Counted from the first letter of the stretch, positions 1 to 7,859 are shown. The stretch is DNA of 64,000 nt from Solirubrobacter pauli (GCF_003633755.1 NZ_RBIL01000001.1:3705426-3769425); one strand, 5' to 3'. Program-made: numbers and translations. Notes: generated by a model not told the origin, from the letters alone.

Positions 1-435
1 GGCCGAGTTGGCCAGGTGCGACGTCGCGTAGACGTGCGGTCGGCCGGGCATCCGCGCCTTCGCGGCGGCGGCGAACGCGGCGGGCGTGAGCAGCACGACG
101 GTCGCGTCCAGCCCGAGCACCGCGGTGACGGCGACCGCGGCCGCGAACACGTACGCGAGCAGCCGTGGCCCCGACCCGCGCGCCCGCACGGCCATCCGCG
201 CCGCGAGCGCGTCGAACAGACCGGCCCGCTCACACCCGTCCCCGAGCACGAGCAACGAGGCCAGCACGGCGAGCGTGGGTGCGAGCGACTCGGCCTCGTC
301 CAGCGCGTCGCGGGGCTCGAGCACGCCGATCGCGAGCAGCAGCGCCGCGCCGGCGAGCGCCACCAGCGCCTCGGGCGCCCGCCGCGCGATCGCGGCGGCG
401 ATCGCCGCGACGAGCGCCGCGGCAGCGACGATCAC
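1..435 (-). CDS. ArsB/NhaD-type (SLC13-like) permease, N-terminal part, cut by window edge
   Basis: This is the N-terminal 145 residues of an integral membrane transporter; the reading frame runs off the left end. It starts at a GTG (MIVAAAALVAAIAAAIARR), with no in-frame start just upstream. Two or three hydrophobic segments are visible, followed by the stretch LGLDATVVLLTPAAF and then YATSHLANSA. These match the family pattern of ArsB/NhaD and citrate-type ion transporters, where a conserved D-T/A-TVVLLTP loop is followed by a helix ending in ANSA. Substrate cannot be told from this part: arsenite, Na+/H+ or an organic anion are all possible. It lies downstream of and on the same strand as the DUF2804 gene, separated from it by a palindromic hairpin. 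Confidence 0.7.
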   Translation of the reverse strand, partial: MIVAAAALVAAIAAAIARRAPEALVALAGAALLLAIGVLEPRDALDEAESLAPTLAVLASLLVLGDGCERAGLFDALAARMAVRARGSGPRLLAYVFAAAVAVTAVLGLDATVVLLTPAAFAAAAKARMPGRPHVYATSHLANSA

Positions 436-453
436 GTGTGCACCGCACGAACA

Positions 454-472
454 TAAACGTCCAGGACGTTCA
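454..472. repeat. Palindrome TAAACGTCC-A-GGACGTTCA
   Basis: An inverted repeat with 9-bp arms around one central base and one mismatch near the end. It lies 6 bp past the DUF2804 stop and just before the permease start. The same palindrome, in the opposite orientation, occurs twice at 16972 and 17021. No T-run follows, so a role as intrinsic terminator is possible but not proven. Confidence 0.6.
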
Positions 473-478
473 AGTTCG

Positions 479-1126
479 TCACCAGAGCGCCTCGTGGCGC
501 TCCATCACGCCGTGGCCCGAGGCGAGCTCGCCCGCGACCGGCAGCGAGCCCGTGAACGTGCCGAACGGCTGCTCGTAGTCGGAGGCGAGGACGAGGTAGT
601 TCTCCTTCTTGGCCCGGGTGACGCTCGCCGTGAAGCGCAGGTCGCCGACGCCGCACAGGCCGTCGAACGGCTGCGGGCCGACCTCGTGCGGGACGCCGTC
701 GAGCCAGACGGTGCGCTCGGACGGCGTGCCGTCGTGCAGGCCGTCGACGAGGTTCCAGACGACCGGCGCGCCGTCGGTGGTGACGCCCGCGCCCGCCGAC
801 CACATCCACGCGGTGCGGCGCGCATGGCGGCCGTGGGACTCGTCGAGCAGGCCGGGCAGGTCGATCGTCTTCCCGAGCACGGTCCCGCGCACGCGCAGCG
901 GCGTCTTGCGGGTGAAGGCCGGGCCGGTGGTGACCTCGATCGGCGTGCCCCGCTCCAGCGCCAGCGTGAACGGCGCGCGCGTGCCCTCGTGCAGCTGCGT
1001 GCCGTCCCAGACCGCCCACCACGAGCGGCGGATCACGCCGACGCGGGCGTGTGCGACGCACAGCATCACGTCCGGTCCGAACGCGCCCACCCAGTGCCAG
1101 GACTTCCGTAGCGGCATGCCGTTCAC
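479..1126 (-). CDS. DUF2804 family protein
   Basis: A 215-residue soluble protein with the character of DUF2804: a Trp-rich beta architecture with motifs such as SWHWVGAFGPDVMLC near the start, WWAVWDG, the RRTAWMWSAGAG motif in the middle, and a late KKENYLVLASDYEQPFGTF segment. The biochemical function of the family is unknown to me. The GTG at 1126 is used as the start; an in-frame ATG lies three codons further in. It seems shorter than many DUF2804 proteins, so an N-terminal portion may be missing or the protein may be a short member. It is divergent from the nitrilase-TetR operon, and the TetR-type palindrome at 1147-1164 sits about 20 bp upstream of this start, so joint control is likely. 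Confidence 0.7.
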   Translation of the reverse strand: MNGMPLRKSWHWVGAFGPDVMLCVAHARVGVIRRSWWAVWDGTQLHEGTRAPFTLALERGTPIEVTTGPAFTRKTPLRVRGTVLGKTIDLPGLLDESHGRHARRTAWMWSAGAGVTTDGAPVVWNLVDGLHDGTPSERTVWLDGVPHEVGPQPFDGLCGVGDLRFTASVTRAKKENYLVLASDYEQPFGTFTGSLPVAGELASGHGVMERHEALW

Positions 1127-1146
1127 ACGATATGCTCAGCCGCCGG

Positions 1147-1164
1147 ATTGACCCGCTGGTCAAT
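1147..1164. promoter_or_regulatory. TetR-type operator candidate
   Basis: ATTGACCCGCTGGTCAAT: perfect 7-bp arms with a 4-bp spacer, centred in the 52-bp divergent gap between the DUF2804 gene and the nitrilase gene. TTGACC-N4-GGTCAA is a common TetR-family operator form. A TetR gene is the second gene of the operon on the right, so autoregulation and control of both directions is the simplest reading. Confidence 0.65.
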
Positions 1165-1178
1165 GAAGGAGACCCCTC

Positions 1179-2003
1179 GTGTTCGCCGCCGCCGTTCAGC
1201 TGCAGTCCACCCCTGATCGCGATCGCAACCTCGAGGCCGCCGACCGCCTGACGCGGGCGGCCGCGAAGGCCGGTGCCGAGCTGGTCGTGCTCCCGGAGAA
1301 GTGGCCCGCGCTGGGCACGCCGGAGCAGACGATCGCCGCCGCCGAGCCGCTCGACGGAACCGTCGCGCAGTGGGCGAAGGGCATCGCGCGCGAGCTCGGC
1401 ATCGACCTCGTCGCCGGCTCGTTCACCGAGCAGGGCGAGGACCGCCACAGCAACACGTCGCTGCACGTGTCCCCCGACGGCGAGGTCCGCGCGACCTACC
1501 GCAAGATCCACATGTTCGACGTGGAGGTCGGCGGGCGCGTCTACAAGGAGTCCGCGCACGAGGCGCCCGGCGAGGAGATCGTCGTCTCGGAGACCAGCGG
1601 TGGCACCGGCCTCGGCCTGTCCATCTGCTACGACGTCCGCTTCCCCGAGCTCTACCGGATCCTCGCGGTCCGGGGCGCGGAGATCATCGCCGTCCCGGCC
1701 GCGTTCACGTTCGCGACGACGCGCGACCACTGGGAGATCCTGCTGCGCGCCCGCGCGATCGAGGGGCAGGCGTTCGTCGTCGCCGCCAACCAGGTCGGCG
1801 AGCACGCGCCCGGCATCCGCTCCGGCGGGCGCTCGATGATCGTCGACCCGTGGGGCGTGGTGCTCGCGACCGCGCCGGACACGGAGACGTTCGTGGTCGC
1901 CGAGCTCGACCTCGAGCGTCAGACGGAGATCCGTCGCACGCTGCCGTCGCTGGCCAACCGGCGGCCGTCCGCGTACGCGTGGCCGGACCAGGTCACCGCG
2001 TAG
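1179..2003 (+). CDS. Carbon-nitrogen hydrolase (nitrilase superfamily)
   Basis: A 274-residue amidase-type hydrolase. The catalytic triad of the superfamily is visible: Glu40 in VVLPEKW, Lys109 in TYRKIHMFD, and Cys150 in LSICYDVRFPELYR. Length and motifs resemble the Nit1/Nit2 (omega-amidase or deaminated-glutathione amidase) branch rather than aromatic nitrilases, so a repair-type or omega-amidase role is plausible, but the substrate is not determined. The GTG start is preceded by GAAGGAG at a suitable distance. Its stop codon TAG overlaps by one base the GTG start of the TetR gene (TAGTG), so the two are translationally coupled. Expression is probably controlled from the palindrome at 1147. 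Confidence 0.88.
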   Translation: MFAAAVQLQSTPDRDRNLEAADRLTRAAAKAGAELVVLPEKWPALGTPEQTIAAAEPLDGTVAQWAKGIARELGIDLVAGSFTEQGEDRHSNTSLHVSPDGEVRATYRKIHMFDVEVGGRVYKESAHEAPGEEIVVSETSGGTGLGLSICYDVRFPELYRILAVRGAEIIAVPAAFTFATTRDHWEILLRARAIEGQAFVVAANQVGEHAPGIRSGGRSMIVDPWGVVLATAPDTETFVVAELDLERQTEIRRTLPSLANRRPSAYAWPDQVTA

Positions 2004-2599
2004 TGACGAAGCAGGCGCCCGTCGACAAGCGGCGGATCATCCTCGACGCCGCCGTCCGCGTCTTCGCCCGCGACGGGTTCCACAAGTGCCGCGTGTCGGA
2101 CATCGCCGACGAGGCCGGCGTGGCCTACGGGCTCGTCTACCACTACTTCAAGTCCAAGGACCAGGTGCTGGACACGCTCTTCCTGGAGCGCTGGGAGGTC
2201 CTGCTCGAGGCGATCCGGCACACAGACGCGCTGGAGGTCCCCGCCGAGGAGAAGCTGCACGCGATCGCGGGCTTCATCATCGACTCCTACCGTCACGATC
2301 CCGACCTGATGAAGGTCATCATCGTGGAGGTCACACGCGCCGCGAACTCGTTCGGCGCGGTGCACATCCGCAAGATCGACGAGGCGTACGCACTCATCCG
2401 CGGGGTGGTCGAGAAGGCTCAGCAACGCGGCGAGTTCCGGTCCGAGATCCCCGCCCAGTTCGCCGTCATGTCGTTCTACGGCGCGATCGAGCAGGTGTTG
2501 ACGGGATGGATCTTCGGGCTGCTCGACGAGGGCGAGGACGCCTACGACAGCGCGAAGGCCCACATCGTGCAGACCATCTGCGGCGGCCTGGCCGCATAG
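2003..2599 (+). CDS. TetR/AcrR family transcriptional regulator
   Basis: A 198-residue repressor. The N-terminal helix-turn-helix is clear: ILDAAVRVFARDGFHKCRV followed by DIADEAGVAYGLVYHYFKSK, the classic TetR signature with YHYF and K at the end of the recognition region. The rest is an all-helical ligand and dimer domain that does not reveal the ligand. The GTG start is embedded in the stop of the nitrilase gene. The only perfect TetR-type palindrome nearby is in front of that nitrilase, which argues that this protein regulates its own operon and perhaps the divergent DUF2804 gene. Acyl-CoA or amide-derived ligands are possible guesses only. Confidence 0.88.
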   Translation: MTKQAPVDKRRIILDAAVRVFARDGFHKCRVSDIADEAGVAYGLVYHYFKSKDQVLDTLFLERWEVLLEAIRHTDALEVPAEEKLHAIAGFIIDSYRHDPDLMKVIIVEVTRAANSFGAVHIRKIDEAYALIRGVVEKAQQRGEFRSEIPAQFAVMSFYGAIEQVLTGWIFGLLDEGEDAYDSAKAHIVQTICGGLAA

Positions 2600-2610
2600 A
2601 CTCCGCCGCT

Positions 2611-2745
2611 ATGGACAACGATCTCGTCAAGCGCCTGGCCTGGTCTGGCCTGCTCGCCGGCACCGGGGCACTGGCCTCGATCGTGACGACGCGTCTCGCC
2701 GCGGTGGTATTCCGCCGCATCTTTGGGGAAGATCCGCCGGAGTGA
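2611..2745 (+). CDS. Small membrane protein, DUF4235-like N-terminal half
   Basis: A 44-residue protein with one hydrophobic segment (LAWSGLLAGTGALASIVTTRL) and a short tail ending in FRRIFGEDPPE. The tail resembles the GEDPP motif that ends the first half of DUF4235 membrane proteins, which are often found beside DUF3618 and holin-like genes in actinobacteria. The second membrane segment expected of DUF4235 is absent here. The ATG is at 2611; the stop TGA overlaps the next gene's GTG (GTGA), so the two are coupled. Function unknown; it is the first gene of a four-gene membrane cassette. Confidence 0.6.
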   Translation: MDNDLVKRLAWSGLLAGTGALASIVTTRLAAVVFRRIFGEDPPE

Positions 2746-3377
2746 GCTCGAACGACCCCGACCGTACCCAGGAATGGGACGCCCCGCCGGACCTGGAGCC
2801 GCCCGGGAAGCCCGCGCAGGCGGGCAGCGCCGCCGCCGGTTCCACCGCCGCCGAGGCCGAGGCCGCTGCAGCCGCGCGTGAGGCTGAGGCGCAGGCCGAG
2901 CGCACGAGGGCAGAAGCCCGCGGCGCCGAGCTGCGTGCCGAGCTGCGCGAGACCGACGCGCGCCGCGCCGAGGAGGAGACGGCCAAGGCCCACGAAGAGG
3001 CCGAAGCCGCTCGCCGCCAGGAGGAGAAGCAGACCCGCAAGGAACGCCGCGCACGGCAGGAGGCCGAGCGGGCCGAGGCCGAGGCGCAGCGGGCCCGCGA
3101 GCAGGCCGGCAACGCCGAGCGGCTCAAGGTCGAGTCCTCGACGCCCGCCAAGGAGGCCCCGGCGACCGTCTCGGGCGCCAACGTGATGAGCCCGGGCCTC
3201 GGCTCGGACACCGACCCGGCCGTGGCCGCGTCCGCCGCCGGCGGCAGCGCCTACCGCGCGCCGGTGGAGAAGGAGACGGGCGAGGGAAGCCCGTTCGACC
3301 GTCCCGAGGTGCTCGCGGGCGCCGTGTTCGTGGGCGCGTTCCTCTTCGCCCGCATCTTCAAGAGGCTGGTCGACTAG
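2742..3377 (+). CDS. Ala/Glu/Arg-rich coiled-coil protein with C-terminal membrane anchor
   Basis: A 211-residue protein. Residues 1-35 are acidic and Pro-rich, residues 38-130 form a long charged helix (repeats of EAEAAAAAREAEAQAE and RQEAERAEAEAQRAREQ) typical of a coiled coil, then a low-complexity linker, and a final PFDRPEVLAGAVFVGAFLFARIFKRLVD that looks like one C-terminal membrane helix. That last helix resembles the second half of DUF4235, which is missing from the preceding 44-residue gene. It is likely an inner-membrane-anchored structural or scaffolding protein, function unknown. Start GTG overlaps the previous stop; its own stop TAG overlaps the next start (TAGTG). Confidence 0.65.
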   Translation: MSSNDPDRTQEWDAPPDLEPPGKPAQAGSAAAGSTAAEAEAAAAAREAEAQAERTRAEARGAELRAELRETDARRAEEETAKAHEEAEAARRQEEKQTRKERRARQEAERAEAEAQRAREQAGNAERLKVESSTPAKEAPATVSGANVMSPGLGSDTDPAVAASAAGGSAYRAPVEKETGEGSPFDRPEVLAGAVFVGAFLFARIFKRLVD

Positions 3378-3835
3378 TGGCTCCGGATCATCAGACGTCA
3401 GAGCTCGCGAAGGCCATCACCGAAGTCACCGAGAAGGCGCAGCTGCTCGTGCGCGAGGAGATCGCGCTGGCCAAGGCCGAGATGACCGAGAAGGTCAGCG
3501 GCCTGGTCAAGGGCATCGCCGTCGGCGCGGCCGCGGGCATCTTCGTGCTCGCAGGGCTGATCTACTTCCTGCACTTCCTCGCGCTGCTGATCGCCGACGT
3601 CCTCGGGGCCAACCCGTGGCTCGGCTACCTCATCCTCGCGGGCCTGCTGTTCCTCTTCGGCGGCCTCGCCGGCTTCCTGGCGGCGCGCGCGTTCAAGAAG
3701 AGCACGCCGCCCACCCCGCAGATGGCGATCGAGGAGGCTCAGCTGATCAAGGCGACGCTGCAGAACCCGCAGCCGGCCACGCCGGAAGGCGTCGTGGCAC
3801 CGACCACGCCCGGCAAGGTGGAGGCGAAGCGATGA
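3377..3835 (+). CDS. Phage holin family protein (Phage_holin_3_6 / DUF1469)
   Basis: A 152-residue membrane protein. An amphipathic N-terminal helix (AITEVTEKAQLLVREEIALAKAEM) precedes two strong membrane helices, GIAVGAAAGIFVLAGLIYFL and YLILAGLLFLFGGLAGFLAA, and a Pro-rich tail. This is the layout of the actinobacterial Phage_holin_3_6 family, which is chromosomal and usually not a phage lysis gene. The GTG start overlaps the stop of the upstream gene and the stop overlaps the DUF3618 start (ATGA). The pairing with DUF3618 is a known recurrent neighbourhood and suggests a shared membrane complex. Confidence 0.85.
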   Translation: MAPDHQTSELAKAITEVTEKAQLLVREEIALAKAEMTEKVSGLVKGIAVGAAAGIFVLAGLIYFLHFLALLIADVLGANPWLGYLILAGLLFLFGGLAGFLAARAFKKSTPPTPQMAIEEAQLIKATLQNPQPATPEGVVAPTTPGKVEAKR

Positions 3836-4077
3836 GCGCGCAGCGCACGCCGGAGGAGATCCGGCGCTCGATCGAGGCCAACCGGGCCGAGCTCGGCCTC
3901 GCCGTGGAGAACCTCCGCGGCGAGATCGTCAAGGCGACGGACTGGCGCTCGCAGCTGAAGGCGCACAAGCGCGAAGTGGTCATCGGCGCGGCCGTGGCGG
4001 GCTTCGTCGTGGGCGGCGGGATCGCCGCCGTCACCGGTCTGCTGACCGGCCGCCGCGCGTCTCGACGGTACTACTAG
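3832..4077 (+). CDS. DUF3618 family membrane protein
   Basis: An 81-residue protein that begins with RTPEEIRRSIEANRAELGLAVENLRGEI, the hallmark DUF3618 helix, and ends in one membrane helix (VVIGAAVAGFVVGGGIAAVTGLL) with a basic tail. It is the last gene of the four-gene cassette, with ATGA overlap to the holin-like gene. Function unknown; partner of the holin-like protein is a reasonable inference. Its stop lies only 3 bp from the end of the convergent transporter gene. Confidence 0.85.
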   Translation: MSAQRTPEEIRRSIEANRAELGLAVENLRGEIVKATDWRSQLKAHKREVVIGAAVAGFVVGGGIAAVTGLLTGRRASRRYY

Positions 4078-4080
4078 GGC

Positions 4081-5241
4081 TTACGCCGGCGCAGGCTTCG
4101 GGGGCTCGATGTCCCCCGGAGGCATCGCGCCGGCGGTCAGCTCGGCCACGTGCTGGTCGTGCCGGTAGTCCCACCACTCGCGGATCGCGATCTGCACGGA
4201 GGCGGCGACCGGGATCGCGACCAGCGCGCCGAGCACGCCCAGCAGGGTCGAGCCGAACAGCACGGCGACGAGCACGATGAACGGGTGCACGTTGACCGCG
4301 CGCTTCTGGATCTGCGGCTGGATCAGCGTGTTCTCGACCTGCTGGTAGATGATCGAGTAGATCGCCCAGACGATCGTCGCCGTCGGGAAGTCCGCGAACA
4401 CGGTCACGACGCCGACGAGCACGGCGCCGATCGTCGCGCCGACCAGCGGCACGAGGTCGGCGAAGAAGATGATGATCGCGAGCGCCGCCGCGAACGGCAC
4501 GTCGAGGATGATCAGCACGATGTACGCGGCGATCGCGGCGACCGTCGCCTGCGCGAGGACGCCGCCGACGTAGGCGCCGACCGCCTTGCCCATGTGGTCG
4601 ACCGCCGTGCGGATGCGCGCGGCGTGCCGGGGCGGCCGCAGGTCGATCGCGCGCTGCACCCAGTGACGGCCGCTGCCCAGGAGGAACGCGGTCAGGACGA
4701 GGATCGTGAACAGGCTGAACAGGCTGTTGACGACGCCGAGGCCGATGTCGCCGAGCACGTTGGCCGCGTCACCGATGCGCCCGGGGAGCTTCTCCGCCTC
4801 CTCCTGCAGCTTGCCGGTGATGTTGTAGTCCTGCTCGAGGCTGCGCAGCCGCTCGTTGCGCTCGACGTAGTCCTGCGCGTCCTGCGCGTACTCCGGCAGG
4901 TTCTGGACGAGGTTGTTCGTCTGAGTGACCAGCGGTGGCACGATCAGCGCGCCGATGCCGATCGGCACCAGGAGCAGCGCCAGGTAGACGACCGTGATCG
5001 CGAATCCGCGCTTCATCCACTGGCTGAGCCAGTTCACCGGGCCGCTCAGCGCGACCGCGAGGAAGATCGCGATCAGCACCCAGCTGATCGGCTTGCGCAG
5101 CAGGAACACGAGCCACAGCGCGAGCGCGAAGAAGACGACGATGAAGAGGGCGCGAACGATGTTCCGCGGCGAGAACGCCGGCTCGACGCGCACGAGCGGC
5201 GGCTCTTCGCGGCGCGGAGGAGGATCGAGAGGGACGCCCAC
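4081..5241 (-). CDS. AI-2E family transporter
   Basis: A 386-residue polytopic membrane protein of the AI-2E (PerM/TqsA) family. A short Pro-rich cytoplasmic N-terminus is followed by paired helices, a central periplasmic-type helical region (about residues 115-160, rich in Asn/Gln/Glu), and then the C-terminal membrane bundle with the conserved stretches ADLVPLVGATIGAVLVGVV and QQVENTLIQPQIQKRAVNVHP. The QPQI/L motif is characteristic. Family members export quorum signals, Na+(Li+)/H+ or unknown solutes; nothing here fixes the substrate. It converges on the DUF3618 gene with a 3-bp gap. Confidence 0.88.
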   Translation of the reverse strand: MGVPLDPPPRREEPPLVRVEPAFSPRNIVRALFIVVFFALALWLVFLLRKPISWVLIAIFLAVALSGPVNWLSQWMKRGFAITVVYLALLLVPIGIGALIVPPLVTQTNNLVQNLPEYAQDAQDYVERNERLRSLEQDYNITGKLQEEAEKLPGRIGDAANVLGDIGLGVVNSLFSLFTILVLTAFLLGSGRHWVQRAIDLRPPRHAARIRTAVDHMGKAVGAYVGGVLAQATVAAIAAYIVLIILDVPFAAALAIIIFFADLVPLVGATIGAVLVGVVTVFADFPTATIVWAIYSIIYQQVENTLIQPQIQKRAVNVHPFIVLVAVLFGSTLLGVLGALVAIPVAASVQIAIREWWDYRHDQHVAELTAGAMPPGDIEPPKPAPA

Positions 5242-5277
5242 CGCGCCGTCCTTTCCAGGCCGCGCGGCGAAGTCCTC

Positions 5278-6150
5278 CTACATGGGACCCAGAAGCTCGG
5301 TCCGCAGGCCGGCGACGCCGAGGATGCCGGGGCCGGTGTGGGTACCGATCACGGGGCCGATCTCCGAGATCAGCTCGGGGTCGCGACCGTAGATCTCACG
5401 CCCGCGCTCGGCGAGGCGCTGCGCCTCGGCCGGCGCCTGGATGTGCTGGATGGCGAACGCGTCGCACCCGTCCTCGCGGCGCTGCTCGAGGTGCGCGACG
5501 AGGCGCTCGAACGCCCGGCCCGCGGTGCGAACGCGTTCGACGGGCTGCATCTCGCCCTCGATCGTGAGGATCGGCTTGACCTTCAGCGTCGCGCCGATCC
5601 AGGCGGCCGCCGCGCCGATCCGACCGCCCCGGCGCAGGTACTCGAGCGTGTCCACCATCACGAGGATCTGCAGGTCCTCGCGGACCTTGTGCGCGGCGGC
5701 GACGGCCCCGGCGAAGTCGGCGCCGCGCTCGACCGCGTTCGCGGCCGCCACGGACATGAAGCCGTGCCCGGCGCAGCCCGTGCGCGAGTCGATCACGACC
5801 ATCTGCTCGGCGGGCATGCCGCGCTCGATCAGCAGCTCGCGCGCCTGCTCGGCGGTCCGGACCGTGCCGGAGATCCCGCCGCTGAGATGGATCGAGACGA
5901 CCTCGTCACCCGCCTCGACGAGCGGCTCGTACACCGCCAGGAAATCGCCCAGCGACGGCTGCGAGGTGGTGGGCAGCTCACCCGCGCTGCGCAGGAAGTC
6001 GTAGTAGCCGTCGTAGTCCGGGAGGTCGATCTCGCGGTCGGTCCGGCCGTCCCAGTTGACGTACAGGGAGACCCGGTGGATGCCGTGGCGCTCGATGACA
6101 TCGGTGGGGAGGTACTGCGTGGTGTCGGTTACGACCGCGATCCTGGACAT
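5278..6150 (-). CDS. DegV family fatty-acid-binding protein
   Basis: A 290-residue protein starting MSRIAVVTDTTQYLP; an upstream in-frame ATG nine codons earlier is less likely because the family begins directly with the first beta strand (IAVVTDS/T). Visible hallmarks are the TTSQPSLGDF loop, SGGISGTVRTAE, IDSRTGCAGHGFM, YLRRGGRIG and GTHTGPGILGV. DegV (FakB-type) proteins bind a fatty acid and can present it to a FakA kinase; no FakA gene is seen nearby. It is divergent from the YCII gene. Whether it takes part in fatty acid uptake here is inference. Confidence 0.88.
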   Translation of the reverse strand: MSRIAVVTDTTQYLPTDVIERHGIHRVSLYVNWDGRTDREIDLPDYDGYYDFLRSAGELPTTSQPSLGDFLAVYEPLVEAGDEVVSIHLSGGISGTVRTAEQARELLIERGMPAEQMVVIDSRTGCAGHGFMSVAAANAVERGADFAGAVAAAHKVREDLQILVMVDTLEYLRRGGRIGAAAAWIGATLKVKPILTIEGEMQPVERVRTAGRAFERLVAHLEQRREDGCDAFAIQHIQAPAEAQRLAERGREIYGRDPELISEIGPVIGTHTGPGILGVAGLRTELLGPM

Positions 6151-6268
6151 CGCAGCGAACCCTATCCGGTGGCTCAACCGGACGAGCGCCTACGCGCCAC
6201 GAATGTCGAATAGCGTCTGGCCGGACGTCGAAGGGTCGACCGACGACGCCCGAGGAGGGTGAACCCAG

Positions 6269-6622
6269 ATGAAGTTCCTTGCACTGATCTACGGCGACGA
6301 ATCCCAATGGGCCAACGCGACTGAGGCCGACATGGCGGCGACCTTCGAGGCGCACACCGTGTTCGGCGAGGCGGCGGGCAAGGCCGGCGTGCTGCTCGGC
6401 GGCGAGGCGCTGGAGCTCAGCCACACGGCCACGACCGTGCGGGTCCGCGACGGCGAGCGCATGCTCACCGACGGCCCGTTCGCGGAGACCAAGGAACAGC
6501 TCGGCGGCTACTACCTGCTCGAGGCCAAGGACCTCGACGAGGCGCTGACGTGGGCGGCGCAGATCCCGGAGGCGCAGACCGGGACCGTCGAGGTGCGCCC
6601 GATCATGGAGTTCGAGGGCTGA
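6269..6622 (+). CDS. YCII-related (DGPF domain) protein
   Basis: A 117-residue protein with the YCII/DGPF fold. MKFLALIYGDESQW opens the family's first strand, and MLTDGPFAETKEQLGGYYLLEA carries the DGPF motif plus the following GGYYLLE strand. Such proteins are commonly paired with ECF sigma factors carrying a C-terminal extension, exactly as here. Their biochemical role is not settled. GAGGAGGGTGA lies upstream as ribosome binding site. The stop overlaps or abuts the start of the sigma factor gene, so the pair is coupled. Confidence 0.88.
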   Translation: MKFLALIYGDESQWANATEADMAATFEAHTVFGEAAGKAGVLLGGEALELSHTATTVRVRDGERMLTDGPFAETKEQLGGYYLLEAKDLDEALTWAAQIPEAQTGTVEVRPIMEFEG

Positions 6623-7842
6623 CCAGCGGCCCGCAGGTCGCGGTCGCCGACCGCCTGTTCCGGCGCGAGTCGGGGCAGGCGGTGGCCACGCTCGCACGGG
6701 TCTTCGGCGACCTCGACCGTGCCGAGGAGGCTGTGCAGGACGCGTTCTTGGTCGCGCTCGAGCGCTGGCCGCGCGACGGCCTGCCGGACAACCCGGCGGC
6801 GTGGATCGTCACCACCGCGCGCAACCGCGCGCTCGACCGGATCCGCTCGGAGCGGCGCTGGGCCGGGCGGCGGATGGCGCTCGAGGCGGAGCTGCGGACC
6901 GTCGGCGAGGACCGCGAGCCCGAGACCTCCGTGAGCCCGATCGTCGACGACCGGCTGCGGCTGATCTTCACCGTCTGCCACCCGGCGCTCGCCCCGGAGG
7001 CGCGGGTGGCCCTGACGTTGCGCGCGCTCGGTGGGCTGACGACGGCCGAGGTGGCCCGCGCGTTCCTCGTCGCCGAGCCGGCGATGGCGCAGCGGATCAC
7101 GCGCGCCAAGCGCAAGATCGCCGGCGCCGGCATCCGTTACGAGGTCCCGCGCGACGCCGACCTGCCCGACCGCCTGCGCAGCGTCCTGACGACGCTCTAC
7201 CTGATCTTCAACGCGGGCTACGGGCCGCCGATCCGCGCGGAGCTGTGCGGGGAGGCGATCCGCCTCGCCCGCCTGCTCGTCGCGCTGATGCCGGACGAGG
7301 GCGAGGCGATCGGCCTGCTCGCCCTGATGCTCCTGCAGGACTCGCGGCGCGAGGCCCGGGTGGACGCCGACGGGGCGCTGGTCCTGCTCGCCGATCAGGA
7401 CCGCTCGCGCTGGGACCGTGCGGAGATCGCGGAGGGCGAGCGGCTCGTCGCGCGCGGCTGGGCCCTCGGGCGCGTCGGCGTGTACCTGCTGCAGGCGTCG
7501 ATCGGCGTCGAGCACGCGCGTGGCTCGGACTGGACGCGGATCGCCTGGCTCTACGACCAGCTGTGGCACGTCTCGCCGACGCCGGTCGTCGCCCTCAACC
7601 GCGCGGTCGCGATCGCCGAGCGCGACGGCCCCGCCGCGGGCCTGGCGGCCATGGCCGACATCCACGACCTCGACGGTTACCACCTGTTCCACGCCACCCG
7701 CGCCGACCTGCTGCGACGGCTCGACCGGCTGGACGAGGCCGCCGCGGCCTACGCCGCCGCGCTCGCGCTCACCGACAGCGAGGTCGAACGTGGCTTCATT
7801 CGTGGACGGATCGAGGAGATTTCGTGCAGACGGCAAGGTTGA
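6619..7842 (+). CDS. RNA polymerase ECF-type sigma factor with DUF6596 C-terminal extension
   Basis: About 407 residues. Sigma region 2 is at about residues 15-80 (ATLARVFGDLDRAEEAVQDAFLVALERWP ... NPAAWIVTTARNRALDRI, shown in part), region 4 near 120-175 (LTTAEVARAFLVAEPAMAQRITRAKRKI), followed by a 220-residue helical extension containing YLIFNAGYGPP and VVALNRAVAIAERDGPAAGL. This architecture always goes with YCII genes. Start choice is uncertain: homology begins at about VADRLFRRES; the only codon in the right place is a CTG at 6619 overlapping the YCII stop (CTGA), while a GTG at 6550 would make a long overlap. The extension is thought to control activity, in place of a classical anti-sigma factor. 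Confidence 0.85.
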   Translation: MTSGPQVAVADRLFRRESGQAVATLARVFGDLDRAEEAVQDAFLVALERWPRDGLPDNPAAWIVTTARNRALDRIRSERRWAGRRMALEAELRTVGEDREPETSVSPIVDDRLRLIFTVCHPALAPEARVALTLRALGGLTTAEVARAFLVAEPAMAQRITRAKRKIAGAGIRYEVPRDADLPDRLRSVLTTLYLIFNAGYGPPIRAELCGEAIRLARLLVALMPDEGEAIGLLALMLLQDSRREARVDADGALVLLADQDRSRWDRAEIAEGERLVARGWALGRVGVYLLQASIGVEHARGSDWTRIAWLYDQLWHVSPTPVVALNRAVAIAERDGPAAGLAAMADIHDLDGYHLFHATRADLLRRLDRLDEAAAAYAAALALTDSEVERGFIRGRIEEISCRRQG

Positions 7843-7859
7843 GCCGGTGATCGGGCAGG

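Noticed and set aside
3377-4077. Prophage remnant because of the holin-family gene
   Set aside because: Phage_holin_3_6 proteins next to DUF3618 are normal chromosomal actinobacterial genes; no other phage gene is near.
4150-6213. 687-codon open frame on the plus strand
   Set aside because: It runs antisense through the AI-2E transporter and DegV genes and has Arg/Asp-rich low-complexity composition typical of antisense shadows.
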